64,000 nucleotides of DNA from Pseudomonas gingeri (GTDB lineage Bacteria; Pseudomonadota; Gammaproteobacteria; Pseudomonadales; Pseudomonadaceae), in contig NZ_JACAOR010000014.1 in NCBI RefSeq assembly GCF_013386115.1, positions 248,001 through 312,000 of the forward strand, read 5' to 3'. Under the pieces are notes generated by a model. That model searched no databases and was not told the DNA's origin. It saw nothing but the letters and a program-made list of their open reading frames with translations. The position numbers and the translations under genes are program-made. Below, piece after piece: positions 26,293 to 35,310 of the stretch. The first letter of the stretch is position 1; each line of letters opens with the position of its first letter.

Positions 26293-28164
26293 ATGGACAT
26301 GACGACTTTCGAATCGGCAACACCGCGTATGCGCACCCCGGCCACCGCTGCCTGGCTGGCCACGGTCGATGCCCGCTGCGCGGAACGCGTGCAGCGGCGG
26401 GTGGTGGGGCAGCTGCTGCAGACTCTCTTGTATGAAGCGGTGCTGCCTTATCGACAGGATTCCCTGGGCGCTGGCCGCCATCGTTTCAGCGTGACCGGCC
26501 GGGATGCCGGCGGGGCCGCGGTGGAGTACCGTTGCGACGGCCTGCTCAGTGCCAGTTTCGAAGTGATCCGCCTCGATCATGCCAGCCTGGAGCGCGTGGA
26601 CAGCGAGGGTCGGAGCAGCACGCCGAGCTTGCACCAGGCCCTGGCGGAATGGCTTGGCGAATTTCGCGACAGCCCGCACCTGGCGCGTTTCATCCATGAA
26701 CTGGAGCAGACCCAGCTCAAGGACCTGCAGGCCCGCAGCCAGGGCTACCAGGCCGACCGACCCGCCCATGAGCTGGATGTGGATGCCCTGGAGCAGCACT
26801 TCATGGACGCCCACAGCTACCACCCGTGCTACAAGTCGCGTATCGGTTTTTCCCTGGCGGACAATGTCCAGTACGGCCCGGAGTTCGCCATGCCCATCGC
26901 CGTGGTGTGGCTGGCGGTGGCCCGCTCCCGGGCGGCGGTCAATCATTCCCGTACCCTGGACTTCCAGGCCTTTGTCCGCGAGGAGCTCGGCGCCGCGCGC
27001 TGGGACCTGATGAGCCGCACTCTCGCCAGCCAGGGCCGTTCCATCGACGACTACCAGCTGATGCCGGTACACCCCTGGCAATGGGATAACACCCTTGTCT
27101 CGGCGTTCTACCCCGAGCTGCTCAGCGGCGAACTGGTCTACCTGGGCACCTCGGACAACCTCTACAAGGCCCAGCAGTCGATCCGTACCCTGGCCAATGC
27201 CAGCGCCAGGGAACGGCCTTACGTCAAGCTCGCGATGAGCATGACCAACACTTCCAGCACGCGCATCCTGGCCCGGCACACGGTGATGAATGGGCCGATC
27301 ATCACCGACTGGTTGCAGCAACTGATTGCCAGCGATCGTACCGCCCGCGAGCTGGATTTCGTCATCCTCGGCGAAGTCGCCGGCGTCAGCTTCGACTACG
27401 ACCATCTGCCCGAGTCCCGTGGACCGCAAACCTACGGCACCCTCGGCGCGATCTGGCGCGAGAGCCTGCACCAGTACCTCAAGGCCGACGAACAGGCCGT
27501 GCCGTTCAACGGCCTGAGCCATGTCGAAAACCGCTATGGCGAAGGCCGGCAGTCGCCCTTTATCGATGCCTGGATCAGCCAGTACGGCCTGCGGGAATGG
27601 ACGCGGCGGTTGCTGGAGGTCACGGTGCCGCCGATCATCCATATGCTCTACGCCGAAGGGATCGGGATGGAGTCCCATGGCCAGAACATCGTGTTGATCG
27701 TCAAGCAGGGCTGGCCGCAACGCATTGCCTTGAAAGACTTCCACGACGGCGTGCGTTACTCGCCGGCGCATCTGGGGCGCCCCGAGCTGTGCCCGACCCT
27801 GGTGCCGTTGCCGGCCAGCCACGCCAAGCTCAACCGCAATTCATTCATCGTCACCGACGACGTCAATGCGGTCCGTGATTTCTCCTGCGACTGTTTCTTT
27901 TTCATCTGCCTGACGGAGATGGCGATCTTCCTGCGCCAGCAGTATCAACTGGACGAAGCGCTGTTCTGGCAGATGACCGCCGAGGTGATCCTGGCCTACC
28001 AGGATGCCCATCCCCAGCACCGCGAGCGCTTCGACCTGTTCGATGTGTTCGCGCCGAGCTACGAGGTCGAGGAACTGACCAAACGCCGCCTGCTGGGTGA
28101 CGGCGAGCGTCGCTTCCGCTCGGTGCCCAACCCGTTGCATGCCCACAGGCCACAGCCATGCTGA
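26293..28164 (+). CDS. acsC: NIS siderophore synthetase AcsC
   Basis: A 623-residue IucA/IucC-family synthetase, one of the two that extend citryl-ethanolamine to achromobactin with diaminobutyrate units. Recognisable parts: the HPWQWDN motif (LMPVHPWQWDNTLVSAFYPE), the ATP-contacting STRILARH-type segment (TNTSSTRILARHTVMNGPII), EGIGMESHGQNIVLIVK, and LKDFHDGVRYS in the palm domain. Two start codons are six bases apart: ATG 26293 and ATG 26299. AAGG at 26288-26291 is better spaced for the second. The last 7 bases overlap acsB. Which step it performs (first or second amide) follows only from the name and order in other clusters. Confidence 0.93.
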   Translation: MDMTTFESATPRMRTPATAAWLATVDARCAERVQRRVVGQLLQTLLYEAVLPYRQDSLGAGRHRFSVTGRDAGGAAVEYRCDGLLSASFEVIRLDHASLERVDSEGRSSTPSLHQALAEWLGEFRDSPHLARFIHELEQTQLKDLQARSQGYQADRPAHELDVDALEQHFMDAHSYHPCYKSRIGFSLADNVQYGPEFAMPIAVVWLAVARSRAAVNHSRTLDFQAFVREELGAARWDLMSRTLASQGRSIDDYQLMPVHPWQWDNTLVSAFYPELLSGELVYLGTSDNLYKAQQSIRTLANASARERPYVKLAMSMTNTSSTRILARHTVMNGPIITDWLQQLIASDRTARELDFVILGEVAGVSFDYDHLPESRGPQTYGTLGAIWRESLHQYLKADEQAVPFNGLSHVENRYGEGRQSPFIDAWISQYGLREWTRRLLEVTVPPIIHMLYAEGIGMESHGQNIVLIVKQGWPQRIALKDFHDGVRYSPAHLGRPELCPTLVPLPASHAKLNRNSFIVTDDVNAVRDFSCDCFFFICLTEMAIFLRQQYQLDEALFWQMTAEVILAYQDAHPQHRERFDLFDVFAPSYEVEELTKRRLLGDGERRFRSVPNPLHAHRPQPC

Positions 28165-28931
28165 GAACCAACCAGCTCAAGCAAAAGCTCGGCGCGGGTG
28201 AGGTGGTGCATGGGCTGATCAGTTCGATTCCGTCACCGGCGGCCATCGAACTGATCGCCGAGGCCGGTTTCGACTTCGTGATCATCGACATGGAACACGT
28301 GCTGATCAATCCGGAAACTGTCGAGCACATGATTCGCACGGCGGAAGCCTATGACCTGACACCGTTGGTGCGGGTCGCCGACCTCGATCCGAAGACCCTG
28401 TTGCGCCTGCTCGATGGCGGTGCCCAGGGCATCGTCCTGCCGATGGTCGAATGCCCGGTGCAACTGGCCGCGGCCATCGCCGCGTGCAAGTACCACCCGC
28501 TGGGGCGGCGCAGCCTCAATGCCGGGCGTCCCGGTTCGTTCGGCAAGCACAGCCTGGCGCGGTACGTCGAAGCGGCCAACCAACAGATCCTGCTGGTGGC
28601 GATGATCGAAAGCGCCGAGGGCGTGCGGCGTGCCGCCGAGATCGCCGCCGTACCGGGGCTGGACATGCTCCTCGAGGGCGCGGCCGACCTGTCGCAATCC
28701 CTGGGCATGCCCTGGCAGATCGACCAGCCCGCAGTGCAGCAGGCCCTGCTCGACACCTGGCAGGCGGCCAAGGCCGCCGGGGTGGCGTACTGCACCATTC
28801 CACGGCAACCCGGCGACGCGGCCCGCTGGCGCGGGCGCGGGGTCAACGCCTTTGTCCTGGGCGACGAGCGTGGCATTGCCTTTCGCGCCTTGCAGTCTCG
28901 CCTGACCACTGTTTCTTCAGAAGGAAAATAA
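28158..28931 (+). CDS. acsB: HpcH/HpaI-family aldolase/citrate lyase-like protein AcsB
   Basis: A 257-residue class II aldolase of the HpcH/HpaI type. It has the early FDFVIIDMEH motif, the substrate-binding Arg region GRRSLNAGRPG, the metal-binding Glu in VAMIESAEGV, and the Asp in LLEGAADLSQSLGMP, which replaces the usual GPNDLSxSLG. The role in achromobactin synthesis is less clear than for the synthetases. Supplying or shaping a citrate or 2-oxo-acid precursor is the simplest reading. It overlaps acsC by 7 bases and precedes acsA by 4, so it is made as part of the operon. The length is normal for the family. Confidence 0.9.
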   Translation: MLRTNQLKQKLGAGEVVHGLISSIPSPAAIELIAEAGFDFVIIDMEHVLINPETVEHMIRTAEAYDLTPLVRVADLDPKTLLRLLDGGAQGIVLPMVECPVQLAAAIAACKYHPLGRRSLNAGRPGSFGKHSLARYVEAANQQILLVAMIESAEGVRRAAEIAAVPGLDMLLEGAADLSQSLGMPWQIDQPAVQQALLDTWQAAKAAGVAYCTIPRQPGDAARWRGRGVNAFVLGDERGIAFRALQSRLTTVSSEGK

Positions 28932-28935
28932 CCCG

Positions 28936-30804
28936 ATGAACTTCACCGCACTCGCCGCCGATATCGTGATGCAGGACCTGATCGATTGCCTGCTGGCGGA
29001 AGACTTCTTTGGTGATCAGCCGCTGAACCTGGTGGACACCGCCCATTGGCAACTGGCCCATCCGCAGGCGCCGCTGCTCGATGCCGCCAGTCCCGGGCAG
29101 CGCATCTGGGAGTGGTGCTGCGATGCGCCGGAACAGCGCTTCATCAGCATTGCCCTGCGGCCCGGCATCACCCAGCAATGGGAGAAGGTCCCGGGTACGC
29201 CGGTGCTGGCCCGACAGGGCGAATCCTGGACCCGCCTGTCGCCCGAGGATTTCATGAAGCGTGTGTTCGCCGGCATGGCGCCACGTTTCCAGGACAACGA
29301 AAAAGGTCTGGCGCTGTTCCTCGACGTGTTGCACATCAGTGTCTGGCAGACGGCCTTGTCGCTGGACCACCAGGTCGACGACCAGGGCCTCATGGCACAG
29401 GACGGAGCGACCTTCTTCAGGACCATGGAGCAGTGGGCATCGTTGCGCGACCGCCCGTATCACCCCCTGGCCAAGGCCAAGCAGGGCCTCGACGAGGCCG
29501 AGTACCGACGTTATCAGGCCGAGTTCGCCCAACCCGTGGTGCTGAACTGGGTGGCGGTGGCCAAGGCCTTGCTGCAATGCGGTGAAGGGGTGGGGGATAT
29601 CGATCAGTCCCTGCCATCGCGTTATCTGTTGCCGGCGCCATTGCAGGCGCAACTGGAGCAGGAGTTGCAGGCGCTGGGGATCGACGGCAGCCACGTCGCG
29701 CTGCCGGTCCATCCCTGGCAGTTCGAGCATGTGCTGGAAAAGCAACTGGGCGCTGCATTCGCCAGGGGTGACTGCCGCCGCCTGGCGTTCCAGGCAGCGA
29801 CGGTGTTCGCCACCTCGTCCCTGCGCTCGATGACGCCATGCTTCCCGAGTGCCGACTACCTCAAGCTGCCCATGGCGATCCATTCCCTCGGTGCGTCCCG
29901 TTACCTGCCGGCGGTGAAGATGATCAACGGTGGCCTGAGCGAGCGGCTGTTGCGCCAGGCCCTGGACAAGGACGCCAGCCTGGCACGCTCGCTGTACCTG
30001 TGCGACGAGAGCAAGTGGTGGGCCTTCATGCCACCCGAGGCGACCCTGTTCGACGAAGCGCCACGGCACCTCTCGGCGATGGTGCGCGGCTACCCGGCGG
30101 CCTTGCTCGACGACCCCGATTGCCGCCTGCTGCCGATGGCCGCGCTGGGCACACCGTTGCCCGGCAGCAACCGGCACTTCTTCGACGAGTGGATGGACTA
30201 TCGCCAGTTGCCGCGTAACCAGGCTTCGGTACTGAGCCTGTTCCGCGAGCTGGGCCACAGCTTCTTCGATATCAACCTGCGCATGTTCCGCATCGGCATG
30301 CTCGGCGAGGTGCACGGGCAGAACGCGGTACTGGTGTGGAAGGCCGGCCAGGCCCAGGGCCTGTTGCTGCGCGACCATGATTCGCTGCGCATCTACGTGC
30401 CCTGGCTGGAGCGCAACGGCATGGCCGACCCGGTCTACCGGATCAAGAAGGGCCATGCCAACACGCTGTATCACGAGCGTCCCGAAGACCTGCTGTTCTG
30501 GCTGCAGACCCTGGGCATCCAGGTCAACGTGCGGGCGATCATGGACACCCTGGCGCAGGTCTACGCGGTGCCGGTGACGGCGTTGTGGACGGTGTTGCGC
30601 GATGTTCTCGAGGAGCTGATCACCACCATCGACTTCGACGACGAGGCGCGGGCGATGATCAGGCACCGCCTGTTCGACGTGCCGCGTTGGCCGCAGAAGC
30701 TGTTGCTGACGCCGATGATCGAGCGGGCCGGTGGGCCGGGCAGCATGCCGTTCGGCAAGGGCGAAGTGGTCAATCCGTTCCACAGGTTGCGCCGTGAAGC
30801 CTGA
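28936..30804 (+). CDS. acsA: NIS siderophore synthetase AcsA
   Basis: A 622-residue third IucA/IucC-family synthetase of the locus. It has the HPWQFEHVLEKQLG motif, the ATSSLRSM nucleotide loop (FATSSLRSMTPCFPSADYLK), the basic LKLPMAIHSLGASRYLPAVK stretch, GEVHGQNAVLVWKAG and LRDHDSLRIYVPW. It is believed to act after AcsD and AcsC to complete achromobactin, whose 2-oxoglutarate end groups then cyclise. The gene begins four bases after acsB with AGAAGGAAA as ribosome site. It ends overlapping cbrA by 11 bases, so synthesis and uptake genes are directly coupled. Confidence 0.93.
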   Translation: MNFTALAADIVMQDLIDCLLAEDFFGDQPLNLVDTAHWQLAHPQAPLLDAASPGQRIWEWCCDAPEQRFISIALRPGITQQWEKVPGTPVLARQGESWTRLSPEDFMKRVFAGMAPRFQDNEKGLALFLDVLHISVWQTALSLDHQVDDQGLMAQDGATFFRTMEQWASLRDRPYHPLAKAKQGLDEAEYRRYQAEFAQPVVLNWVAVAKALLQCGEGVGDIDQSLPSRYLLPAPLQAQLEQELQALGIDGSHVALPVHPWQFEHVLEKQLGAAFARGDCRRLAFQAATVFATSSLRSMTPCFPSADYLKLPMAIHSLGASRYLPAVKMINGGLSERLLRQALDKDASLARSLYLCDESKWWAFMPPEATLFDEAPRHLSAMVRGYPAALLDDPDCRLLPMAALGTPLPGSNRHFFDEWMDYRQLPRNQASVLSLFRELGHSFFDINLRMFRIGMLGEVHGQNAVLVWKAGQAQGLLLRDHDSLRIYVPWLERNGMADPVYRIKKGHANTLYHERPEDLLFWLQTLGIQVNVRAIMDTLAQVYAVPVTALWTVLRDVLEELITTIDFDDEARAMIRHRLFDVPRWPQKLLLTPMIERAGGPGSMPFGKGEVVNPFHRLRREA

Positions 30805-31690
30805 GCCTTTCCTGTCACCTTCCAGGCGCACGGTGTTGCGCCTGTCCCTGGGCCTGCTGGCCCTGCCTGCGCTGGCCCGCGCCGACGGCGTGCGGGTGAT
30901 CACCCTGTTCCAGGGCGCGACCGACAGCGCCGTGGCCCTGGGGCTGACGCCCGTTGGCGTGGTGGATTCGCCGACCGAGAAACCGACCTTCCGCTACTTG
31001 CGTCCGGCGTTGGCGACGGTGTCCCATGTCGGTCTGGAAACCCAGCCGAGCCTGGAGGACATCGTCCTGCTCAAGCCGGACGTGATCGTCGCGTCGCGCT
31101 TTCGCCACCAGCGTATCGCGCCACTGCTGGAGCGGATCGGCACGCTGGTGATGCTCGAAGAAGTCTTCGAATTCAAGCGGACCCTGGCAATGATGGGCGC
31201 CGCGTTGCATCGCCAGCAACAGGCCACAAGCCTGCTGGGCCAATGGCAGCAGCGAGTGCTGCGCCTGCGCGAGCAACTGCAGGCGAAGTTCGCCGGGCGC
31301 TGGCCGCTCACGGTCTCGGTGCTGGATGTGCGCGAAGATCATGTGCGCAGCTACCTGCCGGGCAGTTTCGCCGGCTCGGTGCTCACGGAACTGGGCTTCG
31401 CCTGGAACCCGGTCGCCCGCCAGGCCCATGGCACCTATATCAAACTCACCAGCAAAGAGAGCTTGCCCGTGGTCGATGCCGACCTGTTTTTCGTTTTCCA
31501 GCGCGCCGACAGCCCCTCTGTGCAGCGCAACTATGAGCGCCTGGTGCATTACCCGTTCTGGCAGCAGATGCGTGCGGCCCGGCAGGAGCAGGTCTGGCGG
31601 GTCGATGCCATCGCCTGGAGCTTCTCGGGAGGCATCCTGGGGGCCAACCTGATGCTCGACGACATCGAGCGCGTGGTGGCGTCTTCATGA
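30794..31690 (+). CDS. cbrA: Periplasmic ferric-siderophore binding protein CbrA
   Basis: A 298-residue FecB/FhuD-like binding protein (PF01497 type). The start is GTG 30794 inside the end of acsA. The N-terminus has a twin-arginine pattern SRRTVLRLSLGLLALPALA, so export by Tat is likely, as for FhuD-like proteins of some species. The mature protein has VITLFQGATDSAVALGLTPV in the first lobe, KPDVIVASRFRHQR and a long linking helix, then the second lobe. It would deliver ferric achromobactin to CbrB/CbrC. It overlaps cbrB by four bases (ATGA). Confidence 0.92.
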   Translation: MKPEPFLSPSRRTVLRLSLGLLALPALARADGVRVITLFQGATDSAVALGLTPVGVVDSPTEKPTFRYLRPALATVSHVGLETQPSLEDIVLLKPDVIVASRFRHQRIAPLLERIGTLVMLEEVFEFKRTLAMMGAALHRQQQATSLLGQWQQRVLRLREQLQAKFAGRWPLTVSVLDVREDHVRSYLPGSFAGSVLTELGFAWNPVARQAHGTYIKLTSKESLPVVDADLFFVFQRADSPSVQRNYERLVHYPFWQQMRAARQEQVWRVDAIAWSFSGGILGANLMLDDIERVVASS

Positions 31691-32676
31691 GTCGTCTGTC
31701 GAAACTGATGCTGGCGTTGCTGGTCATGCTGGTGTCCTGCGTCCTGAGCCTGGCGGCGGGCGCCACCTGGATCGAACCGTCGCAACTGTTCGCAGGGCTG
31801 ACGCAGCCGGATACCTTGAGCGCGGGCCAGCAACTGATCGTCAGCACCCGGCTGACGCGTACCCTCATGGCCGTCGCCGTGGGCGCAAGCCTGGCGGTGG
31901 CGGGGGCGCTGATGCAGGCACTGACGCGCAACCCGCTGGCGTCGCCGGGGTTGTTCGGGGTGAATGCCGGGGCAACCTTTGCGATCATCCTGGGCTCGTC
32001 GTTTTTCGCCTTGTCGTCGATGCACCAGTGGCTGTGGTGCGCCTTTATCGGCGCGGCCCTGGCGGGAGCGCTGGTGTGGCTGATCGGCAACCGCGGGCAG
32101 GGCAGCCTCAACCCGCTGCGCATCGTGCTGGCGGGCGCGGCGATCACCGCGCTGTTTTCCGCCTTCAGCCAGGCCTTGCTGGTGGTCAACGAGGAGGGCC
32201 TGGATACGGTGCTGTTCTGGCTGGCGGGCTCGCTGTCCGAGCGCGACCTGGCGATGGCCGCGCCGCTGCTGATCGGCGTGCTGCTGGCCTTGCTCGGCGC
32301 GTGGCTGCTGGCCGGGCAGGTCAATGTGCTCAACGCCGGCGAAGCCATCGCCACGGGGCTGGGGCAGCGCACCGGGCTGATCCGCCTGTTGATGAGCATC
32401 CTGATCATCGGCCTGGCCGGCAGCGCGGTGGCACTGGCGGGCAGCATCGGTTTTATCGGCCTGCTGGTGCCGCACATGGTACGCAAGGGGCTGTCCATCG
32501 ATCATCGCTGGTTGCTGCCGGGCTGTGCGCTGCTGGGGGCGACCCTGCTGTTGCTGGCCGACACCCTGGCCAGGGTGGTGATCCTGCCGCAGGAGGTGCC
32601 GGTGGGGGTGATGACCGCGCTGTTCGGCGCACCGTTCTTCATTGCCCTGGCCCGTCGAGGTGCACGTTATGGATAA
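31687..32676 (+). CDS. cbrB: Ferric-siderophore ABC permease CbrB
   Basis: A 329-residue FecCD-type permease with about nine or ten membrane segments. Typical motifs are present: RLTRTLMAVAVGASLAVAGA, MQALTRNPLASPGLFGVNAG near residue 80, and the EAA-like loop GLLVPHMVRKGLSIDHRWLL. It forms the inner-membrane channel for ferric achromobactin together with CbrC. It starts in the cbrA stop (ATGA) and its stop overlaps the cbrC start by 8 bases. This is an ordinary family member of normal length. Confidence 0.94.
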   Translation: MSRLSKLMLALLVMLVSCVLSLAAGATWIEPSQLFAGLTQPDTLSAGQQLIVSTRLTRTLMAVAVGASLAVAGALMQALTRNPLASPGLFGVNAGATFAIILGSSFFALSSMHQWLWCAFIGAALAGALVWLIGNRGQGSLNPLRIVLAGAAITALFSAFSQALLVVNEEGLDTVLFWLAGSLSERDLAMAAPLLIGVLLALLGAWLLAGQVNVLNAGEAIATGLGQRTGLIRLLMSILIIGLAGSAVALAGSIGFIGLLVPHMVRKGLSIDHRWLLPGCALLGATLLLLADTLARVVILPQEVPVGVMTALFGAPFFIALARRGARYG

Positions 32677-33700
32677 GTACCTGACGTTGCGGCGCGGCGC
32701 TTTTTCCCGGCAGTTCAACCTCTCCACCCTGGGACGCCTGGCCCTGGCGCTGCTGCTGACCCTGCTGGTCATGCTGGGGGCGCTGGCGGTGGGCAAGGTC
32801 AACCTGTCACCGCAGACGGTGTTGAGTGTGCTGGCCGGGGCGGGGGACTCCAGCCTGACCTTTATCGTCGAGCAACTGCGCCTGCCGCGCCTGGTCCTGG
32901 CGGCGCTGGTGGGCTCGGCGCTGGCGGTGTCCGGGCTGATCCTGCAAAGCATCATCCGCAACCCGCTGGCCTCGCCGGACCTGCTGGGTATCACCAGCGG
33001 CGCCAGCGCGGCGGCGGTGCTCTACCTGTCGTTCTTCTCCGTGGCCCTGGGCTCGCGGTTCCTGCCGCTGGCCGCCATGGCCGGCGCCGGCTGCGCCGCC
33101 CTGGCGATCTACCTGCTGGCCTGGAAGCAGGGCACTTCGCCGTTGCGCCTGGTGCTGATCGGCGTCGGCATCTCCGCGCTGCTGACGGCGGTGACCACCT
33201 TCCTGCTGGTGTTCAGCCCGTTGACCACCACCCTGTCGGCCTATGTCTGGCTGACGGGCAGTGTCTACGGTGCCAGCTGGCCGGAGCCCCGGGCACTGGC
33301 GCTGTGGCTGCTGGCGATCCTGCCGCTGCTGGTATGGCTGGCCCGACAGGTGCGGGTACAGCAACTGGATGACGACCTGGCCCAGGGCATCGGCGTGCGC
33401 GTGCAGTGGCTGCGCGCCGGCCTGTTGCTGGTCAGCGTCGCGCTGGCCGGTGCCGCCGTCGCCTGGGGCGGGGCGATTGCCTTTGTCGGGCTGATCGCGC
33501 CACATATCGCCAAGCGCCTGGTAGCCCCCGGATTCGCCGGTCAGGCAGTGATGGCCGCCCTGGTGGGCGCCAACCTGGTGATGCTCGCCGACCTGGTCGG
33601 CCGTACCTTGTTCCTACCGCTGGACTTGCCTGCGGGGATTTTTGTCGCGGTGCTGGGCACACCGTTTTTTCTGTATCTTTTGATCAATCAGCGGCACTAA
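32669..33700 (+). CDS. cbrC: Ferric-siderophore ABC permease CbrC
   Basis: A 343-residue FecCD-type permease paired with CbrB. It has RLPRLVLAALVGSALAVSGL, QSIIRNPLASPDLLGITSGA and the cytoplasmic coupling loop GLIAPHIAKRLVAPGF. The start is ATG 32669, overlapping the cbrB end; an upstream in-frame codon at 32642 lies inside cbrB and has no better signal. Together with CbrB it would form the heterodimeric channel fed by CbrA and powered by CbrD. The next gene follows after 27 bases. Confidence 0.94.
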   Translation: MDKYLTLRRGAFSRQFNLSTLGRLALALLLTLLVMLGALAVGKVNLSPQTVLSVLAGAGDSSLTFIVEQLRLPRLVLAALVGSALAVSGLILQSIIRNPLASPDLLGITSGASAAAVLYLSFFSVALGSRFLPLAAMAGAGCAALAIYLLAWKQGTSPLRLVLIGVGISALLTAVTTFLLVFSPLTTTLSAYVWLTGSVYGASWPEPRALALWLLAILPLLVWLARQVRVQQLDDDLAQGIGVRVQWLRAGLLLVSVALAGAAVAWGGAIAFVGLIAPHIAKRLVAPGFAGQAVMAALVGANLVMLADLVGRTLFLPLDLPAGIFVAVLGTPFFLYLLINQRH

Positions 33701-33727
33701 CCGATGAGTAGCGCTAAGGAATTGCAG

Positions 33728-34519
33728 ATGGCATCCATTACGGCCCAGGGCCTGACCCTGAGCTACCAGCGTCAGTTGATTATCGACGACCTTGACCTGC
33801 AACTGCCCCAGGGCCAGGTCTCGGTACTGATCGGCAGCAACGGCTGCGGCAAGAGTACCCTGCTCAAGTCCTTCGCCCGGCTGCTCAAGCCGCAGCAGGG
33901 CAGGGTGATTCTCAACGGCACGGACATCCACCAGAAATCCACGGCGGCGGTGGCGCGCGAACTGGCGATCCTGCCGCAGATGCCCAGCGCGCCCGAGGGC
34001 ATCAGCGTGCGGCAACTGGTGGCGCTGGGACGTTATCCTTACCAGAACTGGATGCAGCAGTGGTCGCTGCAGGATGAGGCGATGGTCGAGCGCGCCCTGC
34101 AGCAGACCGGCATGCAGGCCCTGGCCGAGCGGCCGGTGGATGCCTTGTCCGGCGGCCAGCGCCAGCGCGCCTGGATCGCCATGACCCTGGCCCAGGACAC
34201 CGACATCGTGCTGCTCGACGAGCCGACGACCTTTCTCGACCTGGCGCACCAGATCGAAGTGCTGGACCTGTTGCGCGACCTCAACCGCCAGGAAGGCAAG
34301 ACCATCGTCATGGTGCTGCACGACCTCAACCTGGCCTGCCGCTACGCCGATCATATGGTCGCGGTGCACCAGCGCACGGCGTTTGCCCAGGGCCGGCCCC
34401 AGGACATTCTCAGCGAGACGCTGGTCAAGCAGGTGTTCAATCTCAACTGCCGGATCATCAGCGATCCGTTCTTCGGCACACCGTTGTGCATTCCCTTCGG
34501 TCGGGAACTGCCGCAATGA
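33728..34519 (+). CDS. cbrD: Ferric-siderophore ABC ATPase CbrD
   Basis: A 263-residue FecE/FepC-type ATPase. Walker A is GSNGCGKSTLL, the Q-loop lies in AILPQMPSAPEG, the signature is LSGGQRQRAWIAM, Walker B is IVLLDEPTTFLD and the switch His is in MVLHDLNLACRY. It energises uptake of ferric achromobactin through CbrBC. I placed the start at ATG 33728 because AAGGA is seven bases upstream; ATG 33704, eight codons earlier, is weaker. The stop overlaps the start of the next gene (ATGA), so the FhuF-like gene belongs to the same operon. Confidence 0.93.
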   Translation: MASITAQGLTLSYQRQLIIDDLDLQLPQGQVSVLIGSNGCGKSTLLKSFARLLKPQQGRVILNGTDIHQKSTAAVARELAILPQMPSAPEGISVRQLVALGRYPYQNWMQQWSLQDEAMVERALQQTGMQALAERPVDALSGGQRQRAWIAMTLAQDTDIVLLDEPTTFLDLAHQIEVLDLLRDLNRQEGKTIVMVLHDLNLACRYADHMVAVHQRTAFAQGRPQDILSETLVKQVFNLNCRIISDPFFGTPLCIPFGRELPQ

Positions 34520-35310
34520 CACAGCCGGCGGTTTTCACCGAGGAGGAGTGGGCGCTGCTGTCCGGGGCGTTGCGACTCAGGTCGGCGCAGCAGTGCGATC
34601 CGCGTTCGCTGGCGGCGCGGGCACTGCTCGACCCCGAGACCTGCGAGCGCCTGCTGCAGGCGCTGGGGCCGGTGATCGGTTCGCCGACGCTGGCGATCAC
34701 CGCTTCGCTGCTGGCCAAGCGTTTCTCCTTCCTCAGCACCGGCGCCTGCCTGTACGCCATGTCCGTCTATGACAAGGGCCTGCTGCTGTCGCCGGACAAT
34801 TGCGAGGTCGAATACGCCCATGACAACGGGCTCTGGACTTCGTCCATGTCGCTGAACGCGATCTCGCCGCTCACCTGTGCACCGGGGGAACGCGAGGCCT
34901 GGCGCGAGTCGATTGTCGCCAGCCTGTTCGCCGGGCTGCTCCAGCCGCTGTGGCAGACCTTCTATCAGGTCAGTGGGATTTCCCGACGGATCCTCTGGGA
35001 AAACACCGCCGTACGCGTGTATTCGCTGTACGAAAAACGCATGGCCAAGGTCGAGGATCCGTTGGTACGCCAGCGCCATGAGGCGGATTTCCACTGGCTG
35101 CTCAACGAGGCCGAACCGGCACTGTTCGGCCTCGACTACAACCCGCTGCGGCACTTTCGCCGACCGCCCACGCTGCTTGCTCCCGAGGGAAAAGACACCG
35201 AGGGCAAAAGCATCCGTTTCCGCCGTACCTGCTGTTTCTACTACGAGGCGAGCAACCCGGTGGAATACTGCTCCACCTGTCCCTTGTTGAGGCCCAGGAA
35301 ATGTCGCTGA
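34516..35310 (+). CDS. FhuF-like ferric-siderophore reductase
   Basis: A 264-residue protein ending in a cysteine motif, CC-x11-C-x2-C (RRTCCFYYEASNPVEYCSTC), which closely resembles the [2Fe-2S] ligand pattern of FhuF. Family members reduce ferric iron in siderophores in the cytoplasm. The N-terminal 200 residues are helical and include LAITASLLAKRFSFLSTGAC. It overlaps cbrD by four bases and the next gene by ten, so it is expressed with the siderophore genes. This suits removal of iron from imported achromobactin. I do not recall it as a fixed part of the Dickeya achromobactin locus, so it may be an accessory addition in this lineage. Confidence 0.88.
   Translation: MTQPAVFTEEEWALLSGALRLRSAQQCDPRSLAARALLDPETCERLLQALGPVIGSPTLAITASLLAKRFSFLSTGACLYAMSVYDKGLLLSPDNCEVEYAHDNGLWTSSMSLNAISPLTCAPGEREAWRESIVASLFAGLLQPLWQTFYQVSGISRRILWENTAVRVYSLYEKRMAKVEDPLVRQRHEADFHWLLNEAEPALFGLDYNPLRHFRRPPTLLAPEGKDTEGKSIRFRRTCCFYYEASNPVEYCSTCPLLRPRKCR

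Noticed and set aside
24772..27822. A 1016-codon open frame on the minus strand across acsE-yhcA-acsC
   Set aside because: Same kind of shadow. It spans three real genes with overlapping starts and has repetitive Gln/His/Arg composition.
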